This document shows, piece after piece, positions 24,416 through 32,240 of a stretch of DNA of 64,000 bases. This DNA comes from GCA-002733465 sp039969155. Its GTDB lineage: Bacteria > Pseudomonadota > Gammaproteobacteria > Enterobacterales > Kangiellaceae. The stretch covers positions 9,805 through 73,804 of the forward strand of contig JBDVOJ010000102.1 of the NCBI GenBank assembly GCA_039969155.1. Reading direction: 5' to 3'. Position 1 is the first letter of the stretch. Each line of letters opens with the position of its first letter. A program made the translations under genes and the position numbers. Under the pieces are notes generated by a model. It saw only the letters and a program-made list of their open reading frames with translations. It was not told the DNA's origin and ran no database searches.

Positions 24416-25255
24416 TTATTCCGCCCCCTCAGTTAATCTCGAAAGGTATTTTTCACCATCAATTTGAACTTCGCGTGGCTTACGATTAATCAGGTTTGCT
24501 ACCCTTTCATCGTCGCAGGCCTTAATTTCTTCAACAGTTCCCGTCTTCACTATTTCACCATCATAGAGCACTGCAATTCGATCGGCGATGGTAAATGCAC
24601 TTTCAAGTTCGTGGGTCACTACGATGATGGTCATATTCATAGCTTTACGTAATTCTAAAATTAACTGATCTAACTCAACGGAAGTAACTGGATCGAGACC
24701 AGCGGAAGGCTCATCGAAAAATAGTATTTTCGGATCCATAATAACCGCCCTTGCCAAACCGGCTCGCTTTAACATTCCACCGGATAATTCCGACGGCATT
24801 AGATCTTCAAACCCAGCCAAATTCATTAACTCCAGTTTTAGCCGAGTCATTATGCTGATGGTGCTTTCATCTAAATCAGTATGCTGTCTAAGAGGTAATT
24901 TAATATTGTCGCCAACACTCATCGAACTTAACAATGCACCGCCCTGAAAAGCTACCCCCATGGTACGTCGTAGCTTGAGCATTTGTTGTTTATCGACCGT
25001 ATTAATATTCATTTTATCGATTATTATTTCGCCACGGGTGGGTTGCATAAGCCCTAACATGTTTTTCAGTAAGGTACTTTTTCCTGAGCCGCTACCGCCC
25101 ATGATGACCAGAATTTCACCTTGCTTAACTGACAGCTCTATGCCTTTTAGGATTTTACGCTCACCGTAGGCACTATCTAGCTGATTAACTTGGATTAGAA
25201 CCTGATCCTTAGACGGTTCTTGTGCGGTTTTAGACTGAGTTTGGTTATCAGACAA
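24416..25255 (-). CDS. mlaF: MlaF: lipid ABC transporter ATPase
   Basis: A 279-residue ABC ATPase: Walker A GGSGSGKST (about 53), signature LSGGMLKRAGLARA, Walker B ILFFDEPSAGLDP and switch histidine VVTHE. The GGMLKRAGLARA form is typical of Mla-type ATPases. The start is TTG at 25255 with AGGA 9 nt upstream, reading SDNQTQ next; this Shine-Dalgarno overlaps the stop of the STAS gene 5 bp away, implying coupling. Together with MlaE and the adjacent STAS protein it should energise phospholipid transport. Confidence 0.95.
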   Translation of the reverse strand: MSDNQTQSKTAQEPSKDQVLIQVNQLDSAYGERKILKGIELSVKQGEILVIMGGSGSGKSTLLKNMLGLMQPTRGEIIIDKMNINTVDKQQMLKLRRTMGVAFQGGALLSSMSVGDNIKLPLRQHTDLDESTISIMTRLKLELMNLAGFEDLMPSELSGGMLKRAGLARAVIMDPKILFFDEPSAGLDPVTSVELDQLILELRKAMNMTIIVVTHELESAFTIADRIAVLYDGEIVKTGTVEEIKACDDERVANLINRKPREVQIDGEKYLSRLTEGAE

Positions 25256-25260
25256 AATGA

Positions 25261-25584
25261 CTATTCCTTTATATCTTCAACCGATGCAATCAAATTGAAC
25301 ACTTGATTTAGCCTAGTCAGTTCCAGCACTTGTAATGGAGCGCCATTTGCATTGGCGATAGCAAGCGTCAGTTTTTTCTTGTTGGCTGCATTTAAGCCTT
25401 CCACTAAAGTGGCCATACCCGAAGAGTCGATATAGGTTAGCTCGCTAAAATCAACGATCACCGATTGTCCGTGATCTAGAATGTCTAGCAAACAACGTCT
25501 CACTTTAGAGGAGTTTGAAAGATCCACCTCTCCGGTAAGATGTAGAACCTTATAATTTAAGTGGTCTGAACATTCAAAGCTCAT
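25261..25584 (-). CDS. STAS-domain protein, SpoIIAA/MlaB-like
   Basis: A 107-residue single STAS domain with VLHLTGEVDLSNSSKVRRCL, VIVDFSELTYIDSSGMATLV and a C-terminal helix. The DSSG motif holds the serine phosphorylated in SpoIIAA/RsbV-type anti-anti-sigma factors. It stands where MlaB would be expected next to mlaF, but is directly preceded by an RsbW-like kinase gene (11-bp overlap). It may serve as MlaB (stabilising MlaF), as a partner-switch protein, or both. AGGAG precedes its ATG. Confidence 0.9.
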   Translation of the reverse strand: MSFECSDHLNYKVLHLTGEVDLSNSSKVRRCLLDILDHGQSVIVDFSELTYIDSSGMATLVEGLNAANKKKLTLAIANANGAPLQVLELTRLNQVFNLIASVEDIKE

Positions 25585-26014
25585 TGCCTTGGCTCTCCTG
25601 TGGTAAATCTTTCTTTAGTTCCAAAATATTTCCCTTACATTGACTAGTATGTACAAACTTTACCGAATTCATCACTTGCTGCATCAACATAACACCTAGA
25701 CCTCCGGGTTTAAGAGGATCGTTATTCTTTTGCTCGAGGCAATCCTTAGACACGTGCTTGGCATGGTCATGTAATCGGAATATCACTTGTTGATTATTTT
25801 TGACTATCTCTAGGCGTATGTTGCCATCTCGGCAGTCTTTGTAGGCATAGCGGATTATATTGGTACAAGCTTCGTCAATTGCAAGGACAATTTCGTTAGT
25901 ATCTTTTTCAGTGAATCGAAGCCTAGTGCAAACCGCTTTAACATTCTGGCGAATATCAGCAAGTTCGTGTGGACAAGACGTCCAACTCTTGACTAGTAAG
26001 TTGTCGTTTTTCAC
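25574..26014 (-). CDS. RsbW/SpoIIAB-like ATP-binding serine kinase
   Basis: A 146-residue GHKL ATPase of the anti-sigma/serine kinase type. The N-box reads EIVLAIDEACTNIIRYAYK and the G-box GGLGVMLMQQVMNSV, both typical of RsbW. It should phosphorylate the STAS protein encoded immediately downstream, with which it overlaps. No sigma factor gene is nearby, so its second partner is unknown. Start is GTG 26014 with AGG upstream. First gene of the kinase-STAS-mlaFED group. Confidence 0.9.
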   Translation of the reverse strand: MKNDNLLVKSWTSCPHELADIRQNVKAVCTRLRFTEKDTNEIVLAIDEACTNIIRYAYKDCRDGNIRLEIVKNNQQVIFRLHDHAKHVSKDCLEQKNNDPLKPGGLGVMLMQQVMNSVKFVHTSQCKGNILELKKDLPQESQGNEL

Positions 26015-26138
26015 CAGTTGATTACCTATTGGGACCTAACAAACTACTCTGCGACTCAATTTCAGTCAGTATACCAAAATTGCTATGTTTAACTAAGACT
26101 ATCACAATTCAGCAGAAAACCTAGTAACTGAGCGGTAG

Positions 26139-27602
26139 CTAACAACCGGGCCCGCAATCCATGCAGTTCTTAGGGAGGCTTGGACCAATCGATAACTGTT
26201 TGCTTAAATCTCTAATAGCGGTCCTCACCCCCTCTTCAATGACCGGATGATAAAATGGCATTTCTAGCATTTGAGTCACTGTCATCTTTTGTTGTACCGC
26301 CCACGAGAGCAAATGAGCAATGTGCTCGGCCGCAGGACCAAACATTTCCGCGCCCAAAAATAAACCCGTGCCATGCTGCGCGTAAACCTTGAGTAAGCCC
26401 TTATTTTTGCCCATCACGCGGCTACGTCCTTGGCTTTCAAAACTCACCTCTCCAACCGCATAACAGTCTGGCATGTCCGCCTGTAATTGATTAAGGTTCA
26501 TACCGACACTTGCTATTTGCGGATCAGTAAACACCACCGAGAGGGGAGCTCGTCTCATTTCAGCTCGCACGTCCGGAAAGCGCCCAGCGTTAGTGCCGGC
26601 GATTTTGCCTTCGTCTGCCGCTTCGTGCAGTAGAGGGATTTCATTGTTGGCATCTCCAGCAATAAATATGTGCTCAAGGCTAGTCTGCATTGAGAAAGGG
26701 TCAAATTCTGGAACACCTTTTGAATTTAGTTTTAAGTTAGTATTGTGCAGACCCAAATTGGCCACATTGGCTTTTCGCCCAGTTGCGGCAAGAATGTATT
26801 CAAACTCTTCATTAACTAATTCCCCCTTCTTATCGCGATAGTTAACTGAAATGGTTTGCCCCTTATTTTCTAGGGCTTCTACTTTGGCGTTAGAATCTAA
26901 GTAAAATTCTTGATTAAAGGTTTGCTCGGCATAGTCTCTAATTTGTTCATCTTGAATCGTTGCAATGGAACCACTGCGACCGAATACCTTTACTCTGGCT
27001 CCCAGCCGGCTAAGCGCTTGACCTAGTTCCAAACCGATCACGCCGGGGCCAAAAACTGCTACCGATTCGGGCACTTGCTCCAACTCAAACACATCATCAT
27101 TGGTTATTAAACGATTACCCGCCGATTTTAAAATTTCTGGCACAAAGGGGGTTGAGCCAGTGGCTATGACAATTCGTTTAGCTTGTATGACTAAATCGCC
27201 ATCGTTATTTGAAGGTGCGCTCTTAACCACTAAACGGTTGTCATCTAAGAATTGAGCAAAACCAAATACTTTATCAGCCTCAGCAAAGTCTTCAACTGAG
27301 TCGATAACAAAACCAACAAATCGATCACGTTCCGCCTGAACCCTTTTCATTACAGCCTTGCGATCGATGCTTATGGCGCCAACGTTAACTCCGAATTGTT
27401 CAGTCGACTCAGCTGAGTGCGCGGCTTCTGCTGCTGCAATCAGGAGTTTACTTGGCATGCAACCGACTCGAGCGCAAGTGGTACCGTAATGTGCCGCTTC
27501 AATCACTACAACATCTTGGCTATACTTTTTCGCGGCTCTATAAGCCACCATGCCAGCGGTTCCTGTTCCTATAATCGCTACATCGACTTGTCTTGTATTC
27601 AT
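26139..27602 (-). CDS. Dihydrolipoamide dehydrogenase-like flavin disulfide reductase with Cys-rich tail
   Basis: A 487-residue class I pyridine nucleotide-disulfide oxidoreductase. It has FAD motif AIIGTGTAGMVAYRA, redox-active cysteines in GTTCARVGCMPSKLL, the NAD-binding VAVFGPGVIGLELGQAL, FAD motif IFIAGDAN, and the active-site base near HPVIEEG. The C-terminus ends in CMDCGPGC, a CxxCxxxC pattern. No E1/E2 dehydrogenase genes are near, and it follows the DoxX gene by 38 bp on the same strand, so it is probably the last gene of the YHS/bufferin operon. A role in reducing disulfides or a metal-bound thiol is an inference. AAGGAA precedes the start. Confidence 0.88.
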   Translation of the reverse strand: MNTRQVDVAIIGTGTAGMVAYRAAKKYSQDVVVIEAAHYGTTCARVGCMPSKLLIAAAEAAHSAESTEQFGVNVGAISIDRKAVMKRVQAERDRFVGFVIDSVEDFAEADKVFGFAQFLDDNRLVVKSAPSNNDGDLVIQAKRIVIATGSTPFVPEILKSAGNRLITNDDVFELEQVPESVAVFGPGVIGLELGQALSRLGARVKVFGRSGSIATIQDEQIRDYAEQTFNQEFYLDSNAKVEALENKGQTISVNYRDKKGELVNEEFEYILAATGRKANVANLGLHNTNLKLNSKGVPEFDPFSMQTSLEHIFIAGDANNEIPLLHEAADEGKIAGTNAGRFPDVRAEMRRAPLSVVFTDPQIASVGMNLNQLQADMPDCYAVGEVSFESQGRSRVMGKNKGLLKVYAQHGTGLFLGAEMFGPAAEHIAHLLSWAVQQKMTVTQMLEMPFYHPVIEEGVRTAIRDLSKQLSIGPSLPKNCMDCGPGC

Positions 27603-27640
27603 TGCATGTTCCTTGTTTTAGCCGTCAATGGGAAAGTAGA

Positions 27641-28105
27641 CTATATTATTACCGGCTTGTTACTAAATCGCGTCAACAACTTATCCAGTGATAAATACCC
27701 AGCTCCCCAAACCACTAGAACCGCCATTGCGAGCCCCCAAGTAATATGAGAAGCCAGAGCTGCTGGTGCGATTTCAGCCAAGCTATATACAGCAACCACA
27801 TTAACCACAAACAAACCTAAAGCGGCATAACGAGTTAGTAAGCCTAAAATTAATAACAACGGAAAAACGATTTCCCCAAATGTGCCAGCCCATGCAGCAA
27901 TTTCTGGCGACAGTATCGGTACTTGATATTCTTCTTCAAATAGGAACAAAGTGGTTTCCCAATCTTTTAATTTGAGCCATCCTGCCTTGATAAAAATACT
28001 ACTGACATAAAGTCGGAGTGCCAGTAATCCCAGAGAGTCAAATCCTGAGGTTAGTCTTGTCGATAGCTGATTAAGCCATTCAAGTTTTGAAAATATAGAG
28101 TTCAT
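27641..28105 (-). CDS. DoxX family membrane protein of the bufferin cluster
   Basis: A 154-residue inner-membrane protein with four hydrophobic segments and the DoxX pattern LLALRLYVSSIFIKAGWLKLKDW, WAGTFGEIVFPLLLILGLLTRYAALGLFVVN. DoxX genes (bufD, or gigT in the gold-induced operon of Cupriavidus) regularly close DUF2282-DUF692-DUF2063 clusters, exactly as here. It follows the DUF2063 gene by 35 bp and has AAAGG before its ATG. Confidence 0.9.
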   Translation of the reverse strand: MNSIFSKLEWLNQLSTRLTSGFDSLGLLALRLYVSSIFIKAGWLKLKDWETTLFLFEEEYQVPILSPEIAAWAGTFGEIVFPLLLILGLLTRYAALGLFVVNVVAVYSLAEIAPAALASHITWGLAMAVLVVWGAGYLSLDKLLTRFSNKPVII

Positions 28106-28140
28106 AATGTGTACCTTTGTTAAACATACGCGACGGCGTA

Positions 28141-28965
28141 CTAATTGATTTTTTGAATTTTTAAAAATATATTTTTCTCAATACTTAGTGGTAGCCACTG
28201 TTGAAAACTGATAGCCGACTTAGGCGAGCTTTCTATTAATTCACCAATTGAATACTCAGATTGGTTGCCTGACCTCTCATCTAAATTCAGCCAATGTCGC
28301 CATTCTGGCTTAAAAGAGAAAACCATTGAATGCCAATCATGCTTAACGATAAGCGCAGTATCGCCTTCACCATTTGAGATTTTTTCTGCCGCGATAGTGA
28401 GGTCAGGTTCAATCTGGTCCGGATGATTGGAGCTTTGTTGATGCGCTAAATAAATATCAACAATGGGGTGCTTAGAATGAATCACTGTCAAAGTCGGATT
28501 TAAAACTAGCCTTAAATTATCTAAAGGCTCGCTTTGCAAAAGCTGCAAGCTTTGATGCTCGGCTGACAATAAATCGACACTAAAATTTCTATGAATCACC
28601 CAATCCAATAGCGCGCAATCGACCAAATATGGCAAGTCATCAGCAATAGGGTGAGTCGATAACCACGCACTGAACTCTCTTCCCCAGTGCGCCCAATCGT
28701 GATTGGTTTTAGGAAACTCTAGAAGAAATTGATTACTGAGAGACTGTAATAACTCACTACCAACTAATTTCTCAATGGTGGGATAACTAATAGCCAGTGC
28801 TCGGCTAGCACTGGCCATTAAGTTACGCTGATAGATTTCGATCCCTTTAGTCTCAAATTGACTAAGACTTCTTACCTTTCGATTGCTAGCGAAATTAAGA
28901 ATCGAAGCCATCAGCTCTTCCTGCAGATCAGAAGATGATGCATCAGCTTGGTTAAACTGACTCAT
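28141..28965 (-). CDS. bufC: BufC/HvfC-type partner protein (DUF2063)
   Basis: A 274-residue protein of the DUF2063 family. The N-terminal domain (about 10-115) has LQEELMASILN, GIEIYQRNLMASASRALAISYPTIEKLVGSELL and WAHWGREFSAWLSTHP; the rest is a less conserved domain. In bufferin and gig clusters this protein partners the DUF692 enzyme and helps it recognise the precursor peptide. ATG 28965 has GGAGG upstream and overlaps the DUF692 stop by 4 bp, so the two are translationally coupled. Confidence 0.88.
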   Translation of the reverse strand: MSQFNQADASSSDLQEELMASILNFASNRKVRSLSQFETKGIEIYQRNLMASASRALAISYPTIEKLVGSELLQSLSNQFLLEFPKTNHDWAHWGREFSAWLSTHPIADDLPYLVDCALLDWVIHRNFSVDLLSAEHQSLQLLQSEPLDNLRLVLNPTLTVIHSKHPIVDIYLAHQQSSNHPDQIEPDLTIAAEKISNGEGDTALIVKHDWHSMVFSFKPEWRHWLNLDERSGNQSEYSIGELIESSPKSAISFQQWLPLSIEKNIFLKIQKIN

Positions 28966-29894
28966 GCCGCCTCCCAGTTTAGATCGGAAGCGATAGCTCT
29001 AGCGGTTAACGCTTCAGCGGTTAATCTATTCCATGACGGCAGTTGATTATCCCATTCGATAGTGGTCGGAATATTGCCAAAATGTTGAATGGCATATTGA
29101 TAAACTTGCCACGCGTCAACTGAAACGGCGCGGCTATGATCGTCAATGACCATTTCTCCTGGTAGAGCTTTAGAATAGCCCGCCAAATGTATTTCTTTTA
29201 CGAACTCTGCACTAATGCCATCTAAAACGTTTGCCACCGAAGATTTCGCACAGGATTCATCTCTGCGTGCTAAGTCTGCAAAATTGACTTGATTAACAAA
29301 CAAATTGTTAATATCGACTAGTAAGCCACAGCCTGTTCTTTGACAAACCTTTTGCAAAAATTCGAACTCTTTCATTTGGTGTCCTTTCAATTGAACATAA
29401 CTCGACAAATTTTCTATCACCAGCTGACGGCCTAGTACCTGCTGAACTTGATCGACATTTTCGATAAAACGATTTAGTGTTTTTTGGTTAAATAAAATGG
29501 GCAGTAAGTCACCGCTGTGAACTTGAATCGAATTTACTTTCGCCCATGTAAAACAAGCGTGATCGGATACAAGAATTGGATTAATTGTATCGACCAGCTT
29601 TTTGAGCGAAGTGATAGCGCTCATTGGAATTCTACTGTGTGACCCCAACCCCAAACTGGTTGCATGTATGCTAACCTCATAGAGTTTTGACGCTTGTTGA
29701 AGGATAGATAGAGCAGGCCCACCTTCGGCATAGAAATTCTCAGCATGTACCTCAACAAAGTCGACTTTATTAGCATCATTAATTTGCGGCCGGAGAACAT
29801 CCTCATAATGTTGGTGCCGCAAACCAACGCCTACCTTTAGGTCGTTGTTTAAAGTTTCTATCACTGATTGTTTCATGATGGGCCCGCCTATCAT
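28962..29894 (-). CDS. bufB: BufB-type multinuclear non-heme iron oxidase (DUF692/MNIO)
   Basis: A 310-residue TIM-barrel enzyme of the DUF692 family. Conserved stretches include VGVGLRHQHYEDVL, VDFVEVHAENFYAEGG, VSIHATSLGLGSH, LVSDHACF, LVIENLSSYVQ, LLVDINNLFVN, EIHLAGYS and TTIEWDNQLP; the His, Glu, Asp and Asn of these motifs build the multi-iron site. In characterised relatives the enzyme converts cysteines of a precursor peptide to thiooxazole or oxazolone-type groups. Start may be ATG 29894 or ATG 29876. The precursor gene lies 9 bp upstream. Confidence 0.92.
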   Translation of the reverse strand: MIGGPIMKQSVIETLNNDLKVGVGLRHQHYEDVLRPQINDANKVDFVEVHAENFYAEGGPALSILQQASKLYEVSIHATSLGLGSHSRIPMSAITSLKKLVDTINPILVSDHACFTWAKVNSIQVHSGDLLPILFNQKTLNRFIENVDQVQQVLGRQLVIENLSSYVQLKGHQMKEFEFLQKVCQRTGCGLLVDINNLFVNQVNFADLARRDESCAKSSVANVLDGISAEFVKEIHLAGYSKALPGEMVIDDHSRAVSVDAWQVYQYAIQHFGNIPTTIEWDNQLPSWNRLTAEALTARAIASDLNWEAA

Positions 29895-29903
29895 TCGTTG
29901 CTG

Positions 29904-30185
29904 CTAAGAGTTTTTCTTAGCTTTGTATAGTTTGAGTGCTTCTTTCTTGTTGTAGCCGCCCAAAGATTTACAGGTGCCCTTTGCTACCAGCTTCCACTCG
30001 CCAATATCTTTGTCGACAGTCGATTGTCCAGCGCACGAATGAGTACCCGCTAAATTGCCACAATCGTTTTGACCTGCTTCTGCAATGCCATAGCATTTTT
30101 CTTTACCGGCGGCGGCAACAGGTAGAGATGCTGCCATATTGAGTGCTGCAACTAGTGCAGCTGATGCGATTAATTTTTTATTCAC
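29904..30185 (-). CDS. bufA: BufA-type RiPP precursor, bufferin (DUF2282)
   Basis: A 93-residue exported precursor. A signal peptide (residues 1-26, ending PVAAA) precedes KEKCYGIAEAGQNDC, THSCAGQS and AKGTCKSLGGY, the four-cysteine core typical of DUF2282. In bufferins these cysteines are modified by the MNIO enzyme and the mature periplasmic peptide binds copper; the homologous gig operon responds to gold. The start is GTG 30185 behind AGAGG. It is followed at once by the DUF692, DUF2063 and DoxX genes, the full known set. Metal identity here is inferred. Confidence 0.93.
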   Translation of the reverse strand: MNKKLIASAALVAALNMAASLPVAAAGKEKCYGIAEAGQNDCGNLAGTHSCAGQSTVDKDIGEWKLVAKGTCKSLGGYNKKEALKLYKAKKNS

Positions 30186-30239
30186 GTAAAAATCCTCTTT
30201 AAAAAAATTTAAATAGTGTATTTATACTGAGTGATTTAA

Positions 30240-30713
30240 TTACAGCTCTTCAGCTGGAACAGTTTTGATGGTTGGCCAGTTTTGATTTGCTGTTTTGATG
30301 TTTCCTGGAATATCTTCTGACCACTTCTTTTTAACTGCCAAATTTAGATTAAGGTAAAGTTTGCCTTTAACAATTTCCCAAGCATTTGGGTCTACATCCA
30401 GCTTCTTTTCTAAAGCCGCACCCATGGCACAATACCCGCCAAACTGTGGCGCATATTTGGTAGGGTTGCCTTTAAAAAGGTCGCGATGCTCTTCTGAAGA
30501 AAAGTGGTAGATTGCATTCTTATAGGTCGCGCTATACATCGAGCTTCCTTTAACAGGCTTGCTCATAGTGAAGTATGCGACAGTGTCATAACCGTGAAGT
30601 GCAACATCATTTGCGTTCGCATTCATATCAATATTCGCTGCAGACGAGAACTGACTGAATAAGATAAATGACACTGCGATTAAAGTTTTGTAAATTGAAT
30701 TAATTGAAAACAT
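30240..30713 (-). CDS. Exported YHS-domain protein
   Basis: A 157-residue protein with a signal peptide (about residues 1-25, ending FSSAA) and a YHS domain: DVALHGYDTVAYFTMSKPVK, YHFSSEEHRDLFKGNPTKYA, FGGYCAMGAA. YHS domains occur in metal-binding or metal-responsive proteins. I use ATG 30713, which has AAGGAA upstream; an earlier in-frame start would add 11 residues before the signal peptide. First gene of the operon running into bufA. A sigma-54 promoter is predicted at 30787-30802, giving a 63-base leader. Confidence 0.88.
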   Translation of the reverse strand: MFSINSIYKTLIAVSFILFSQFSSAANIDMNANANDVALHGYDTVAYFTMSKPVKGSSMYSATYKNAIYHFSSEEHRDLFKGNPTKYAPQFGGYCAMGAALEKKLDVDPNAWEIVKGKLYLNLNLAVKKKWSEDIPGNIKTANQNWPTIKTVPAEEL

Positions 30714-30786
30714 TTTTGCTTTCCTTTGTTTTTGGATTTCAGTCATTACTGATGCAATGACCGGCTAGCGATAGCATTCACCACAT

Positions 30787-30802
30787 TGCAGCTAGCGTGC
30801 CA
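30787..30802 (-). promoter_or_regulatory. Predicted sigma-54 promoter of the YHS/bufferin operon
   Basis: On the minus strand TGGCAC-GCTAG-CTGCA: full -24 consensus, one change in -12, and exact GG-N10-GC spacing. Predicted transcription start near 30776. Confidence 0.75.
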
Positions 30803-30847
30803 AGATATAAAACCGTTATATTTCAAACGCTTACACCATAAACCAAG

Positions 30848-30880
30848 TCTCAAAAAGTTGAGAGTCTCAATAATTTGTTA
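30848..30880. promoter_or_regulatory. Upstream activator dyads before the YHS/bufferin operon
   Basis: A perfect TCTCAA-AAAG-TTGAGA dyad at 30848-30863 is centred about 79.5 bp upstream of the predicted start. A second, 10/12 match (TCTCAA-TAAT-TTGTTA) follows at 30865-30880. The same dyad occurs before the sigma-54 promoter at 7162-7177, also at -79.5. Confidence 0.65.
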
Positions 30881-31032
30881 GTTTCGAATTATCTGATTCT
30901 TAAAAATTTGTGATTTCCCGTACTCGTTAGCGAGTGTTGATAGGCTTGATCGGAGGACAACATTCCAATTTAAGACTAACGCGGTATACTGGTTGGATTG
31001 ACCAATCAATAACAACTTTAAGGGTGGATAGA

Positions 31033-32136
31033 GTGATTCGACTAGGACTGGTAATTTTTTTGGTTTGCGCTTCATTAACTGTGAGCTCGAAAGACAACCC
31101 CAAAGCTCAGGAATTGATTGAACGCTTTCAATTGCGTGAAGGCAAAATACCCTCCAACCAACACCCCAAATGGAAAGCCCCAAAGAATGTGGTCTTTTGG
31201 GGAGGCGACTCACAGATTGAACCGTTACGAAAACGATTCCCAAACCTCAACATTGTCGCTACCAATGATATAACTCAAGCTAAAACCCATTTAAAAACTG
31301 CCGATGTATTTCTTGGTTATTGTATTCCAGCATTACTACAAGAAAAAACTGATGTGCGCTGGATTCAATCCATGGGCGTCGGCATTGAGGGCTGTGCAAA
31401 TTCTCAATCACTCAAAGCGAGTAAGGCTCTGGTCACCAATACTCAACGGCTATCTTCTCCAGAAATAGCAGAGCATTCCATTGCAATGATGTTTGCTCTG
31501 GTTAGACAACTCGACCTGTACGGCAAAAGCCAAGCGAAGTCAGAATGGGATAGAAGCATCGCTCCCGATCCGAATGAAATATGGGAAATTGAAGGTCGCA
31601 CTATGTTAGTGGTTGGCCTAGGAGGAATTGGAACTGAAACTGCACGTCGTGCTCACGGTTTAGGTATGAAAGTGATTGCCACTCGTAACAGTCGCCGAAG
31701 CGGTCCAGATTATGTTAGCTATGTCGGCCTATCTAATGAATTATTAGATCTAGCTAAACAAGCCGATGTTATTGTTAATACCGCACCACTGACCGAAAAA
31801 ACCATGGGAATGTACGACAAAGCATTTTTCGATGCGATGAAACCCAACGCTTACTTTATTAGTATCGGCCGCGGCAAAAGTGTTGTTACTGAGGATCTAC
31901 TTGCAGCACTTAAAACCGGACAATTGGCAGGTGCGGGTTTAGATGTTACTGATCCAGAACCTCTTCCTAAAGATCATGCTTTGTGGACAACCCCTCGAGT
32001 GATTATTACGCCTCATGTAGCGTATCGATCAGAAAAATTGCGACCTAGAGTGATGGTATTGGTTGAAGAAAATTTACGTCGGTATATTAATGGGGAAAAA
32101 ATGTTGTCAGTTGTTAATTTGGAACGTGGATATTAG
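31033..32136 (+). CDS. Exported D-2-hydroxyacid dehydrogenase family protein
   Basis: A 367-residue NAD-dependent D-2-hydroxyacid dehydrogenase. The NAD motif is VVGLGGIGTETARR; catalytic residues are Arg in SIGRGKSVV, Glu in DPEPLPKDH and His in ITPHVAYRSE. I choose GTG 31033 with AGGG upstream, because the product then starts with a normal signal peptide (IRLGLVIFLVCASLTVSS). An ATG at 30934 would bury this under 33 unlikely residues. Export of an NAD-dependent enzyme through Sec is odd; alternatively the stretch is a membrane anchor. Divergent from the YHS gene. Confidence 0.85.
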   Translation: MIRLGLVIFLVCASLTVSSKDNPKAQELIERFQLREGKIPSNQHPKWKAPKNVVFWGGDSQIEPLRKRFPNLNIVATNDITQAKTHLKTADVFLGYCIPALLQEKTDVRWIQSMGVGIEGCANSQSLKASKALVTNTQRLSSPEIAEHSIAMMFALVRQLDLYGKSQAKSEWDRSIAPDPNEIWEIEGRTMLVVGLGGIGTETARRAHGLGMKVIATRNSRRSGPDYVSYVGLSNELLDLAKQADVIVNTAPLTEKTMGMYDKAFFDAMKPNAYFISIGRGKSVVTEDLLAALKTGQLAGAGLDVTDPEPLPKDHALWTTPRVIITPHVAYRSEKLRPRVMVLVEENLRRYINGEKMLSVVNLERGY

Positions 32137-32240
32137 TCTATTTTAACATCTGTTTTTATCTTAAAGCGGACGTTAGGGCGTATGTAATTGAACCTGAATA
32201 CTTATCCTTAACATTGTGTATCAGAAAAGAAGGGACTTAG

